A stretch of DNA of 64,000 bases from Faecalicatena contorta (GTDB lineage Bacteria > Bacillota > Clostridia > Lachnospirales > Lachnospiraceae), in contig NZ_JAFBIZ010000002.1 in the NCBI RefSeq assembly GCF_021531995.1, positions 1 to 64,000 of the forward strand, in the 5' to 3' direction. The translations under genes and the position numbers were made by a program. Of the stretch, positions 43,794 through 52,542 are shown one piece after another; the first letter of the stretch is position 1; each line of letters begins with the position of its first letter. The notes beneath the pieces are model-generated. The model searched no databases. It worked only from the letters and a program-made list of their open reading frames with translations, and was not told the origin of the DNA.

Positions 43794-46385
43794 TTATTTA
43801 ACCCATATTCCACTTCCTGTGAACCAGTATTTCTTTCCATTAATGGTTCTTTCACCGGTATACAGGCGTCCGCTGGAAGATGCATAATACCAGTATCCAT
43901 CTACTTTTGCCCATCCGCCTTTTACCATTGCGCCGCTGCCATCAAACAGATAGAATTCAATTCCTGTATAGAGCATACCTGTCCACATACATCCATTGTT
44001 AAAGTAATATGCTTTGCCTCCTATCGTTTTCAGTCCTTCTGCCGGATTTCCGTTTTCAAAATAGTACCAGACTGTTCCATAATCATCCTTCACAGAATAC
44101 CATCCTGTCTTTACCTCTGTCATGACACCGTCACTTCTGAAGAATCTATGGCCACTCAGTTCTGATACCCAGACATAACCTGTCTTCATCTCCGGATCCA
44201 GATAATACTGCTTTCCGTCAATCGTCTGAAGTCCGGTCTGCTGCTCTCCGTTTTTATAATAGTACCAGGAACCATCAATTTTCTGCCAGCCGTTCTTCAG
44301 ATCTGTTCTTACTCCGGAAGCATTGATATAGTATTCTTCTCCTGTATCTTCGTCATACCAGAACATATCGGAAACCATCACCCCATTCCCATCGAAATAA
44401 TAGGTGACATTGTTAATCTCCAGCTTTGCTTCCTGATTCAAAGTTCCGTCTTCATTAAAGTAATACCAGTCTCCCGTACGGGTTTTCTTCCATGCCTTTT
44501 TCCCCTTGATCTCACCGAGATAATATCCGGAAGAATCAATATCATATAATTTTCCTTCATCAACGATCGGATAGGTTGCAAGTGTATAATAATCCGTGAA
44601 ATAATACCATTTTCCATTAATCGTCTTCCATCCCTCATCCGCGATGAGTTTTCCGGTGGCAGGATCTGCATAAAACCATTCACCATATGGATTCTTGATC
44701 CAACCCTTCATGATCTCACCGTCATATCCGACATAATAACATCCGTCATCAGAATCGACAATCATATTCGTCGCCATAGCACCATTCATAATATAATATC
44801 TGTCCTGCAGCCATCCACTGTACGGTTCTCCATCCTCCGTCCGGTAATACCATGTTCCGTCTGCGAGCTCCCAGCCTGCTTTTGCTCCAAGCTTCTTAAC
44901 CAGTGCTCCGTTATCAGAAAAGAGATAGGACTCTCCTTCAATCTCATATACACCGGTCACCATCTCGCCATCCCAGTCAACATAGTATTTATGATTGTCT
45001 ACCCACTGTTCGGTCAGTCTTCTTCCCTGTTCATCTGTACGATACCAGCTAAGTCCAAAGCGCACCCAATCATTCATTACAAGCGCACCTTTGGCATCTG
45101 TCATATACACTTCTCCGTCATACCAGCACATGCCCTGGTCCATGACACCAGCATAGTTAAAGAGGTATTTCTTGCCGCCAATCTCATATAGACCATCTGT
45201 ATACAGATTACCGTCTTCCCCGATATAATACCATTCACCACCGGTCTGCACCCATCCGGTCTTCTGAATAATCACTCCGTCCGAGTCTGCAAGAAGCCAT
45301 ACATCATCATAATCTTCCTCTTCTTCGTTCCAGATCGATACTACAAAAGAACCGGTCTGCATGATGCCCTGCCAGTCAAAATAATACTGTTTTCCTTTAT
45401 CAGCCACGGTCTCGCTGCTGGCAATCCGATTGTCCTCAAAGAAATAATACCAGTCCTTCGTTTCCGGTGACTGATACCAGCCTTTTGCATGCTTGATGAT
45501 TGCGCCGTTACTGTCAGTAAGGTATGGTCTTTCCCCACTGATCCTGATCACACCGATCTGCAGCTCACCATTCCAGCCAAAATAATAGTCCTTACCGTCA
45601 ATCGTTTTTGTCTCATCACAGACATATGAACCATCTTCATAATAATACCATGCGCCGTTGATCATCTGCCAGCCGTTCAGATCTGCATCGTCAACAACCG
45701 CCAGTACCCCATCCTCATCTGCATAATAGAGTACGTCACCAATCATCACATTGCCGTTTCTGACCAGATATCCATTGGTATTAAAATAATAGGAATTGCC
45801 GTCTTCTTCAAGCACTTCACTTTCATACCGGAAGAAATCTTCTCCGTAATATTGATATTCCTCCTCATATTCATCATAATACCAGCCGGTAATCAAGATT
45901 CCATCTTCAGCTGATCTGATATATCCGCCTTTTTCTGTATCTTCATTCCAGTAATAAACATCCCCGTTCACCATCAACGTTCCGTCAGACCAGAAGTAAT
46001 ACCAGTCTCCTTCAATCTGGTACATGGTGTCTTCCAGCATTACGCCGTCCACGTAATAATACCGGTATCCGTCTTCTTCATACCAGCCCGTCTCCGGAAT
46101 CCCCACGTCAGTTCCTCCGTCTGATACAACCGCCGGATCCTCAGATTCTGTCTCTTCTATCGTCTGTTCCGCTTTGGTCTCCTCTTCCTCCGCTGTCGCT
46201 TCTTCAGACAGTTCCACTTCTTCTGTTACAGTCTCCTGAACATCTTCTGTTACAGTCTCCTCCTGAACCACTTCTTCCTGTACTGCATCATCAGACACGC
46301 TGTCCTGTGCCAATGCAGGCGTTACGGAACTTACCGATAATGCCATAATGCTGAAAAGTGCAACCAGCTTTTTTCTTTTTATCAT
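43794..46385 (-). CDS. Large secreted choline-binding-type repeat protein without an enzyme domain
   Basis: An 863-residue protein. A signal peptide (LVALFSIMALSVSSVTPALA) is followed by an acidic Glu/Val/Thr linker (about 25-90). Nearly all of residues 95-863 is degenerate wall-binding repeats. They vary more than in the neighbours, with many units carrying acidic inserts such as YYDEYEEEYQYYGEDFF. No catalytic domain is seen. ATG 46385 is preferred because AGGAGG lies 7 nt upstream. It diverges from the plus-strand repeat gene at 46593. Its role may be structural or adhesive; it could also be a scaffold of unknown ligand. Confidence 0.83.
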   Translation of the reverse strand: MIKRKKLVALFSIMALSVSSVTPALAQDSVSDDAVQEEVVQEETVTEDVQETVTEEVELSEEATAEEEETKAEQTIEETESEDPAVVSDGGTDVGIPETGWYEEDGYRYYYVDGVMLEDTMYQIEGDWYYFWSDGTLMVNGDVYYWNEDTEKGGYIRSAEDGILITGWYYDEYEEEYQYYGEDFFRYESEVLEEDGNSYYFNTNGYLVRNGNVMIGDVLYYADEDGVLAVVDDADLNGWQMINGAWYYYEDGSYVCDETKTIDGKDYYFGWNGELQIGVIRISGERPYLTDSNGAIIKHAKGWYQSPETKDWYYFFEDNRIASSETVADKGKQYYFDWQGIMQTGSFVVSIWNEEEEDYDDVWLLADSDGVIIQKTGWVQTGGEWYYIGEDGNLYTDGLYEIGGKKYLFNYAGVMDQGMCWYDGEVYMTDAKGALVMNDWVRFGLSWYRTDEQGRRLTEQWVDNHKYYVDWDGEMVTGVYEIEGESYLFSDNGALVKKLGAKAGWELADGTWYYRTEDGEPYSGWLQDRYYIMNGAMATNMIVDSDDGCYYVGYDGEIMKGWIKNPYGEWFYADPATGKLIADEGWKTINGKWYYFTDYYTLATYPIVDEGKLYDIDSSGYYLGEIKGKKAWKKTRTGDWYYFNEDGTLNQEAKLEINNVTYYFDGNGVMVSDMFWYDEDTGEEYYINASGVRTDLKNGWQKIDGSWYYYKNGEQQTGLQTIDGKQYYLDPEMKTGYVWVSELSGHRFFRSDGVMTEVKTGWYSVKDDYGTVWYYFENGNPAEGLKTIGGKAYYFNNGCMWTGMLYTGIEFYLFDGSGAMVKGGWAKVDGYWYYASSSGRLYTGERTINGKKYWFTGSGIWVK

Positions 46386-46529
46386 TCCCATTCCTCCTAA
46401 CTATTACAAATAATCTGCACTATCAATTATACAAATCATACCATTTATTAAATATTTATACAATACTTTTCCCTTCTGCTGTATTAAAAGGGATTTCGGA
46501 TTATTCCTTCCTTTTTTCTGATATTTTAA

Positions 46530-46558
46530 TTGTCATTACAATATTTCTTTTGTATAAT
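46530..46558 (+). promoter_or_regulatory. Sigma-A promoter for the plus-strand repeat protein
   Basis: TTGTCA (46530-46535), a 17-bp spacer and TATAAT (46553-46558) form a near-consensus promoter 35 bp before the ATG at 46593. An AGGAGG ribosome site lies 7 nt before that ATG. Confidence 0.82.
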
Positions 46559-46592
46559 AATACTATCTTTTACATTATGAGGAGGTAATGAT

Positions 46593-47876
46593 ATGAAAAA
46601 CTATCAAAAACAATTACTGTCATTATTTCTGGCTCTGACATTAACCTGTGCGGCTCCTCTCACAGCACTTGCCGCAGATGCAGATGCAGATACAGCTGAA
46701 GATGCGAATGTACAGGCAGAAGTGTCTGTTTCAGAAGATGACAGTCAGGAACAACCGGATACGGATATTACAGATGAGGCGGACGTTTCTGATACAGAGG
46801 TAATTCAGGAATTCCCGGAAGATAAAGCCTCTTCACCAACAGAAGAAGCGAATGCTGCAGATAATAAAGATATCTCCGTTCCGGAATCTGAGAGCGGTTC
46901 TGTTACGGAAGAATCCGAAGCTCCGGTACTCTTTGATTCCGGAAGCGGATACTGGCGTCACAACAGCAATGGATACTGGTTCGAAATCATTGGCGGCGGA
47001 TATCTGTGCAATAACATCTATACCATTGATGGTGTTACTTATGCCTTTGACTCCAGAGGATATATGGTGACCGGCTGGTTCAAATTCGAAGGTCTGTGGT
47101 ACTACTTTGACAGCAACGGAGCACAACACCGGGGATGGCTCAATGACGGTGGAAAATGGTACTATCTGGATCCGAATACAGGATATGGCTATGCAATGAT
47201 TGCAAATGGACGTTACGAGATCAGCGGCAAGATCTATTGCTTCCGTTCAGACGGGTCCATGGTCATCGGCTGGTATCAATTCTCAGAAGGGTGGCGCTAC
47301 TACAACAGCAATGGTTATGAATGCACCGGCTGGATAAAATCCGGCGGAAAGTGGTACTATATGATTCCGAACAGTAACGCGGTATATGCCAACCTGATGC
47401 AGAAAGAAGGATGGCGTAATCTCGGCGGAAAGACATATCACTTTAATAAAGATGGTTCCATGACCGTTGGGTGGTACTACTCATCTTATTATAAAGCTTA
47501 CTTCTATTATGACAGTGACGGTGCCGAGCACTCCGGATGGCTCAAATCCGGTGGAAAATGGTATTATCTGAATCCGGACGCTCTCAATGCCATGGCATGC
47601 AATGGATGGTTGACGATTAACGAAAAGTACTATTACTTTACAGAAACCGGCGCCATGGTAACCGGCTGGGGAAAGATAGAAACGAGTACAGGTACAAAAT
47701 ATGTTTATCTGGATGTCCCGAATGGTAATCTGGTATTCGGCTGGAAGAAGATCAATTACAAATGGTATTATTTCGATCCAAACAACAACGGTTTCATGGT
47801 AACCGGCTCTCTTCTGATCGACGGACGCATCTGCGTCTTTGATTCTAACGGTGTATGGCTTGGATATGCCAACTAA
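46593..47876 (+). CDS. Secreted choline-binding-type repeat protein on the plus strand
   Basis: A 427-residue protein. A signal peptide (LLSLFLALTLTCAAPLTALA) precedes an acidic Asp/Glu/Ala/Ser linker (about 29-112). Wall-binding repeats then run to the C-terminus (GYMVTGWFKFEGLWYYFDSN; GWLKSGGKWYYLNPD). No enzyme domain is visible. It is one of two plus-strand genes in the window, with its own strong promoter and terminator, so it is a single-gene unit. Its repeats belong to the same family as those of eight other proteins in the window. Confidence 0.87.
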   Translation: MKNYQKQLLSLFLALTLTCAAPLTALAADADADTAEDANVQAEVSVSEDDSQEQPDTDITDEADVSDTEVIQEFPEDKASSPTEEANAADNKDISVPESESGSVTEESEAPVLFDSGSGYWRHNSNGYWFEIIGGGYLCNNIYTIDGVTYAFDSRGYMVTGWFKFEGLWYYFDSNGAQHRGWLNDGGKWYYLDPNTGYGYAMIANGRYEISGKIYCFRSDGSMVIGWYQFSEGWRYYNSNGYECTGWIKSGGKWYYMIPNSNAVYANLMQKEGWRNLGGKTYHFNKDGSMTVGWYYSSYYKAYFYYDSDGAEHSGWLKSGGKWYYLNPDALNAMACNGWLTINEKYYYFTETGAMVTGWGKIETSTGTKYVYLDVPNGNLVFGWKKINYKWYYFDPNNNGFMVTGSLLIDGRICVFDSNGVWLGYAN

Positions 47877-47926
47877 TTACAGAAACAATCATAAGGATGA
47901 ACAACGTCATATAATGACATCATAAA

Positions 47927-47966
47927 AATGCGGTTTCCAAAGGAACACTCCTCTGGAAACCGCATT
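47927..47966. terminator. Bidirectional terminator between the repeat protein and the BCCT gene
   Basis: A perfect 13-bp inverted repeat (47927-47939 and 47954-47966) lies between convergent genes. It is flanked by A-rich sequence on one side and T-rich sequence on the other, so it can serve both directions. Confidence 0.87.
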
Positions 47967-47987
47967 TTCATTGACAGAGCTTCCTAC

Positions 47988-49514
47988 TTATTGATGCTCG
48001 TTCAGATATTTTCCTGCATCTTTAAAAAAGCTTGCTACAATAATCATAACAATGATCCCAATCGGGAATGCCGCAATGATCGCCACCGACTGCAGACTGT
48101 TCATCGAATTTTCAGAGAAGATCAGTGCGATCGGAAACAGGATAAACAGCACAGCCCAGAATGTACGGATCTTTTTATCCGGTTCTTCATCTGCTTTTAA
48201 AAACTTGTAGGAATAGGAGGAAACAACCATTGTCAATGCATCAAACGTCGTCGAATAAAATGCAATCATCGTAACTACCAGGATTACCAGCACCAGCTTT
48301 GCACACGGCAGGGTATTCAGAATCTCTATGATCACAGCCGGAATATCCGTTCCGTTTTCCAGTTCACCGACAACATCTATTACACCTTTCATCTGCTGCG
48401 ACAATCCATAATTCCCCAGCACGATAAATGACATAAATGTTCCGGCAAGACCACATCCATATGCTCCCATCACCGTATTTCTGATGGTTCTTCCCTTACT
48501 GATAATTCCGATAAAAAAAGGCGTTGCCACACACCATGCCATCCAGTAGGCCCAATAGAAAATACTCCAGTTCTGCACAAAGAAAGTTTCTCTGGCGGGA
48601 TCCATCCAGGTTGCCATCCCAACAAAATTCTGTACCAGATTTCCAATCGAGGATACCCCTGTTTCCAGAATGTATCTGCATTCTCCGCCTCCAATCAATA
48701 CATAGGCAAGCAGAACAAAGAACAGATACGCACAGATGCTTGCAAGTCTGGATACCCCCTTCATGCCAAACCATACCGTCAGTGTATATACGAATGCGAT
48801 CATCAGCAGAATAATAATTGTAAGCGTAATTCCAGGCGTCAGTCCGAACACATGGCTGAGTGCCGCAGAAAGCAGTGGAGTTGCCAGCGAAAACGTTGTA
48901 GCTGTTCCTGCAAGCAAAGCTATGACCGCAAGCAGATCAATGATTCGTCCTATGATTCCGTCTACTTTATCTCCAAGCAGAGGTCTGCATGCTTCTGAGA
49001 ACTTCTGTTTCTCTCTGCCTCTGACATGAATCATAAATCCAAAGGCAACCGCAAGAATAATATAAAAACTCCACGCAATCGGTCCCCAGTGAAACAACGT
49101 GTAGGTAGGTGCCCATTTCTGCATACCCCCCATCGCAACGATGTGGGGATCATTGCCATACAAGGCCCATTCACACAGAGAATAAAACAGGATATCTGCC
49201 GCCATTGTTGAAGTAAATATCATGGTTCCCCATTTAAACGTACTGTACTCCGGCTTGTCCTGATCTCCAAGGCGAATCTTTCCATATCGTGAAAATGCCA
49301 TATAAAGCGAACAGATCACTGCCCCACAGCCAAGCAATACATAATAGATTCCAATATCATCCCCCAGAAAATTTCTTATATTGCCCAGAACATTTTTTGA
49401 CTGTTCCGGACAGATCATAAATACCACACACAGTGCTATGATCACGATCAGCGGAACGATCATGGTCGACAGATCCAGACGCTCTATTAATTTTTTGTTA
49501 TTTTTTTGTGACAT
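47988..49514 (-). CDS. BCCT-family transporter (choline/betaine/carnitine type)
   Basis: A 508-residue membrane protein with 12 predicted helices. TMIFTSTMAADILFYSLCEW, HWGPIAWSFYIILAVAFGFM and TATTFSLATPLLSA are characteristic of BCCT transporters. A tryptophan-rich stretch around WSIFYWAYWMAWCVATPFF corresponds to the aromatic substrate box. It starts 1 nt after the licC stop with GGAGG upstream, so it belongs to the lic operon. In classic lic1 loci choline uptake is done by LicB, a different family. Here BCCT most probably brings in choline for LicA. Betaine or carnitine cannot be excluded from sequence. Confidence 0.92.
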   Translation of the reverse strand: MSQKNNKKLIERLDLSTMIVPLIVIIALCVVFMICPEQSKNVLGNIRNFLGDDIGIYYVLLGCGAVICSLYMAFSRYGKIRLGDQDKPEYSTFKWGTMIFTSTMAADILFYSLCEWALYGNDPHIVAMGGMQKWAPTYTLFHWGPIAWSFYIILAVAFGFMIHVRGREKQKFSEACRPLLGDKVDGIIGRIIDLLAVIALLAGTATTFSLATPLLSAALSHVFGLTPGITLTIIILLMIAFVYTLTVWFGMKGVSRLASICAYLFFVLLAYVLIGGGECRYILETGVSSIGNLVQNFVGMATWMDPARETFFVQNWSIFYWAYWMAWCVATPFFIGIISKGRTIRNTVMGAYGCGLAGTFMSFIVLGNYGLSQQMKGVIDVVGELENGTDIPAVIIEILNTLPCAKLVLVILVVTMIAFYSTTFDALTMVVSSYSYKFLKADEEPDKKIRTFWAVLFILFPIALIFSENSMNSLQSVAIIAAFPIGIIVMIIVASFFKDAGKYLNEHQ

Positions 49515-49515
49515 A

Positions 49516-50391
49516 TTATTTTTCCTCCATTACACGCAGTTTTCCAGTTCCATAATCATATGTGTAGGAATCATTCCGGTATCTGAAGCAAACCCCCGCT
49601 GCCTGATTTCCTTTTTTTACCGGTGCAAATCCATAAAGATCCTTTTCTTCACATTTCAACCGTTCTGCGATCGTCTCCATGATATGACATCCTGATGACG
49701 TCAGGTACTCGGGCACCTGCTCTCTTAATTCTTCAAAACTGTCAAATTCCAGCACATTTCCATCATCTTCCCGCCTCTCATACAGTACCATTTCCTGTAT
49801 ATGTTCCAGATAAAGATCTTCCCAGTAGGTATCTGCTGCCTTTGGATCTTCAAACGCTTTCTCCAGAAGCGGAATCAGCTGTCCTGAAAATCTTTCATCA
49901 AATAATACAATACCCTGCATGACCCAGGCATCCTTGCCTCCGATCACAACCTCTGTAATCTTCCCTTCTGAATCCGAAAAGACACACCATTCATCCGTTT
50001 TTCCCTGCTTGTACATGGTCGTATAATATGGCCGTTCTTCTTCCCTGCAAAATGGGTTCTCACGAAAATAATAATCACTGCAGGATATATAAGTATTCTT
50101 CAGCTTTTCTTTTGCCACATACAGACTGGAATGATTATTTTTTTCCAGATAGTATGGGTTTTCAATTAATGTAACTTTGCATTTTTCTTTCAGATATTCA
50201 AACTGCTCTCTGTGATATCCGACGATTATTGTAATGTCTTCGATTCCTGCTTCCTGAAGCTGTCTGATCTGTCGTTCAATCAGAACCTCTCCATGGATCG
50301 TAAGCAGTGCTTTTGGTTTTTCATACGACAATGGAGCCAGCCTTGTCGACATTCCGGCAGCCATGATGACTGCATTATCTATCTGTATCAT
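49516..50391 (-). CDS. licC: Choline-phosphate cytidylyltransferase with a vestigial kinase lobe
   Basis: A 291-residue protein. Residues 1-230 form a LicC-type nucleotidyltransferase: NAVIMAAGMSTRLAPLSYEK, PKALL, ITIIVGYHREQFEYLKEK, NNHSSLYVAKEKL and CSDYYF. LicC makes CDP-choline from CTP and phosphocholine. The last 55 residues (about 236-290) align with the start of the kinase domain in the adjacent fusion (IAERLKC against IAEVLNC; then VKKG against LKKG, and CFRYRNDSY against QFRCRDKKY). The protein ends there, without the kinase catalytic residues. ATG 50391 has AAGGAG upstream and overlaps the preceding gene by 17 bp. Confidence 0.87.
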   Translation of the reverse strand: MIQIDNAVIMAAGMSTRLAPLSYEKPKALLTIHGEVLIERQIRQLQEAGIEDITIIVGYHREQFEYLKEKCKVTLIENPYYLEKNNHSSLYVAKEKLKNTYISCSDYYFRENPFCREEERPYYTTMYKQGKTDEWCVFSDSEGKITEVVIGGKDAWVMQGIVLFDERFSGQLIPLLEKAFEDPKAADTYWEDLYLEHIQEMVLYERREDDGNVLEFDSFEELREQVPEYLTSSGCHIMETIAERLKCEEKDLYGFAPVKKGNQAAGVCFRYRNDSYTYDYGTGKLRVMEEK

Positions 50392-52141
50392 CAATTGCTC
50401 CTTTCTCCAGTTCTTCTTTTACAATGTGATAATATTCTTTCGCATATCGATATTGTCTTAGTGAATACTCTCCGAATTCCACACCACACACTCTTTTATA
50501 CTCACACCAGTTGCTCCAGAGGAAACCGCACACTGCAATGTAGCAATAGATTTTAATCCGGATCTTCTGATCCACCTGTCCCTGAAAATACAGATCGATC
50601 AGCTCATCGACCTTGTCTCTGTCATACATGGAATAGATTGCAAACATGGCTATATCAACATGAACATCCTGCATTCCTGCGTATTCCCAGTCGATCAGGT
50701 ATATTTTCTCCTTCGTCAGAAGAAAATTATCACAGTTAGCATCTATATGAGTCAAAGATATCTGTTTTGGCTGTGTATCAATATATTGCTTTAATTCATA
50801 CATTTTTGTTTTTGTATTCTGATAATCCCTATATGCTGAAGGTTCCGCTCCCCTTAATTTTTCATAATATTCCATCTGTTCAAATATATCAAAGGTATGT
50901 CCGACCTTCAGATTCATGTTATGGAATTCCCGCAAAAGATCCATACATATCTTTACATCTTCCGGATTGTCACTGTCACAGTTTCTTGCATTTTCAACAA
51001 ACTCTGTAATCTTATACCCGTTTTCCGATGAAATATAGATCACAGGATCCGTAAGTTCCGTACCTTTTAACTGCTCATATACTTCGTACTCCTGTCTGCG
51101 ATTGATCATCTGATCTGTGCCTTCCCCGGGTATCCGCATAATATACTTTTTGTCTCTGCACCGGAACTGAAACGAGCGATTCGTCATTCCTTTCTTCAGA
51201 GACCGAATCTCAACAATCTCAGCTGCATTACAGTTCAGTACTTCCGCGATCAATGCAATCACATCTGACTGCAGCTGATTGGAGTTGTCATCCAGCTCTC
51301 TTAGCTGTTCATATGTATTAATTTCAAACACATCCTCTGCACTCACCTCTTTTGGTCCGACAAGATACCGATCCCCTTCCTGAAGTGCCTGTTCCCAGAA
51401 TGCCTGATTATATTCCCGTTTTGCGGAGTATTCCCGAATGTTTTTCTTTAATTTTTCAGCGTCACTCTCAAGCATATATGCAATTCCGACCATGGCATTG
51501 CCATCTTCATTTCGTTTCACACTTACTAATTCTTTTTTTCGATTGATCCTGACAGAGCTTTCTTCAGAAAACGCATCCGTCACCATATACCAGGAATACC
51601 ACTCTTTTTTGGAAAACGGATTATTTCTGCACCAGATATCGCATGGTATGATATAGGTATTACCAATCTTCTCTACCACTCTGTTCAGAGAATGCAGATT
51701 ATTTTTCCTTGAGTAATCTGCATTGAACACCAGATTCACTCCAAACTTATCGATCAGATATTCATACTGTTCCTTCATGAATCCGACGATGATATCAATA
51801 TCATATATTTCTGCCTCATGTAATTGCAGAATCAGACGTTCGATCAACGACTCTCCGTGAACTTCCAACAGACCCTTCGGCATCTCCACATTGATCGGAA
51901 CCATTCGCATACCGTATCCTGCAGCAAGAATCACAGCATTTTTGGGTTTTTTCTTCTGTATTTCACATAGCGCTTTCTGAGAAAGGTTCATATCTTCATC
52001 TATATACGCACTATTGATCAGTTTTTTTAATGCACTGTTTACTTTTCCAACAGAATATCCCGTATAAGCTGAGAGTTCTCTTTGTGAGTGAAACCTCTTT
52101 TCAGTCAAAGCGTTCATGATATCATATTCTTGAATGTTCAT
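50375..52141 (-). CDS. licA: Winged-helix / LicC-like nucleotidyltransferase / LicA choline kinase fusion
   Basis: A 588-residue three-part protein. Residues 1-60 form a winged-helix DNA-binding domain (SQRELSAYTGYSVGKVNSAL, a helix-turn-helix). Residues 66-285 are a LicC-type nucleotidyltransferase (NAVILAAGYGMRMVPINVEM, PKGLL, IIVGFMKEQYEYL). Residues 292-588 are a choline-kinase fold (LKKGMTNRSFQFRCRD as the ATP loop, LTHIDANCDNFL with the catalytic Asp, LIDWEYAG as the metal site). It could phosphorylate choline and activate it to CDP-choline in one polypeptide and also regulate its own operon. ATG 52141 has AGGAGA upstream and a promoter at 52176-52204; the longer frame from 52243 would pass through the promoter. 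Confidence 0.87.
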   Translation of the reverse strand: MNIQEYDIMNALTEKRFHSQRELSAYTGYSVGKVNSALKKLINSAYIDEDMNLSQKALCEIQKKKPKNAVILAAGYGMRMVPINVEMPKGLLEVHGESLIERLILQLHEAEIYDIDIIVGFMKEQYEYLIDKFGVNLVFNADYSRKNNLHSLNRVVEKIGNTYIIPCDIWCRNNPFSKKEWYSWYMVTDAFSEESSVRINRKKELVSVKRNEDGNAMVGIAYMLESDAEKLKKNIREYSAKREYNQAFWEQALQEGDRYLVGPKEVSAEDVFEINTYEQLRELDDNSNQLQSDVIALIAEVLNCNAAEIVEIRSLKKGMTNRSFQFRCRDKKYIMRIPGEGTDQMINRRQEYEVYEQLKGTELTDPVIYISSENGYKITEFVENARNCDSDNPEDVKICMDLLREFHNMNLKVGHTFDIFEQMEYYEKLRGAEPSAYRDYQNTKTKMYELKQYIDTQPKQISLTHIDANCDNFLLTKEKIYLIDWEYAGMQDVHVDIAMFAIYSMYDRDKVDELIDLYFQGQVDQKIRIKIYCYIAVCGFLWSNWCEYKRVCGVEFGEYSLRQYRYAKEYYHIVKEELEKGAIDDTDR

Positions 52142-52175
52142 GTTTTTCTCCTTTTTTATTTTCGTGAACAACGGT

Positions 52176-52204
52176 ATTGTAACTCTTTTCTCAGGATAAT
52201 GCAA
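52176..52204 (-). promoter_or_regulatory. Sigma-A promoter of the lic operon
   Basis: On the minus strand TTGCAT (52199-52204), a 17-bp spacer and TACAAT (52176-52181) lie 35 bp upstream of the fusion-gene start. It sits directly after the terminator of the preceding operon, so the lic genes form a separate unit. Confidence 0.72.
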
Positions 52205-52219
52205 GTACTTTACTAAAAA

Positions 52220-52254
52220 AAGAGCCGGGAATGTCTGCTCCATTCCCGGCTCTT
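52220..52254 (-). terminator. Strong terminator after the HPr gene
   Basis: A perfect 14-bp stem (52220-52233 and 52241-52254), GC-rich, with a 7-nt loop is followed on the minus strand by TTTTT. It lies 12 bp after the HPr stop and ends the mreB-to-HPr run. Confidence 0.95.
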
Positions 52255-52265
52255 TCTTTTGTTAC

Positions 52266-52529
52266 CTATTCCCCAAGCCCATCTTCTACGGCTTTTACCA
52301 TAGCAGCTAATGCTTCTTCTTCACCCTTTCCTTCACATTCAAGTTCGATTTCATCGCCTTTTTTAATGCACGCTCCGAGAACACTCAGAACACTTTTTGC
52401 ATTTGCTGTCATGTTACCGTACTTAAATGTCACTCTGCAGTCATATCTGCTGGCTGTATTGCAGAATATTCCTGCAGGTCTCAAATGCAGACCAGTAGGA
52501 TTGGTAATTGTAACTTTCTGACTAACCAT
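52266..52529 (-). CDS. ptsH: HPr phosphocarrier protein
   Basis: An 87-residue protein of usual HPr length. NPTGLHLRPAG carries the phosphorylatable His15 and Arg17; NAKSVLSVLGA carries Ser46, the HPr kinase site. HPr passes phosphate from enzyme I to PTS transporters and, when Ser46 is phosphorylated, takes part in catabolite control. ATG 52529 has GGAGGG upstream; the longer frame to 52580 only overlaps cdaR. No other PTS gene is in the window. Confidence 0.88.
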   Translation of the reverse strand: MVSQKVTITNPTGLHLRPAGIFCNTASRYDCRVTFKYGNMTANAKSVLSVLGACIKKGDEIELECEGKGEEEALAAMVKAVEDGLGE

Positions 52530-52542
52530 ATTTCCCTCCGTG

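Noticed and set aside
43610-43801. Plus-strand 63-codon frame in the gap between two repeat-protein genes
   Set aside because: It has no ribosome site, runs into the terminator and the opposite gene, and matches no family I know.
46426-46431. Strong promoter for the large minus-strand repeat gene (starts 46385)
   Set aside because: A TATAAT is present about 40 bp before the start, but no acceptable -35 hexamer lies at 16-18 bp, so I did not list it as a feature.
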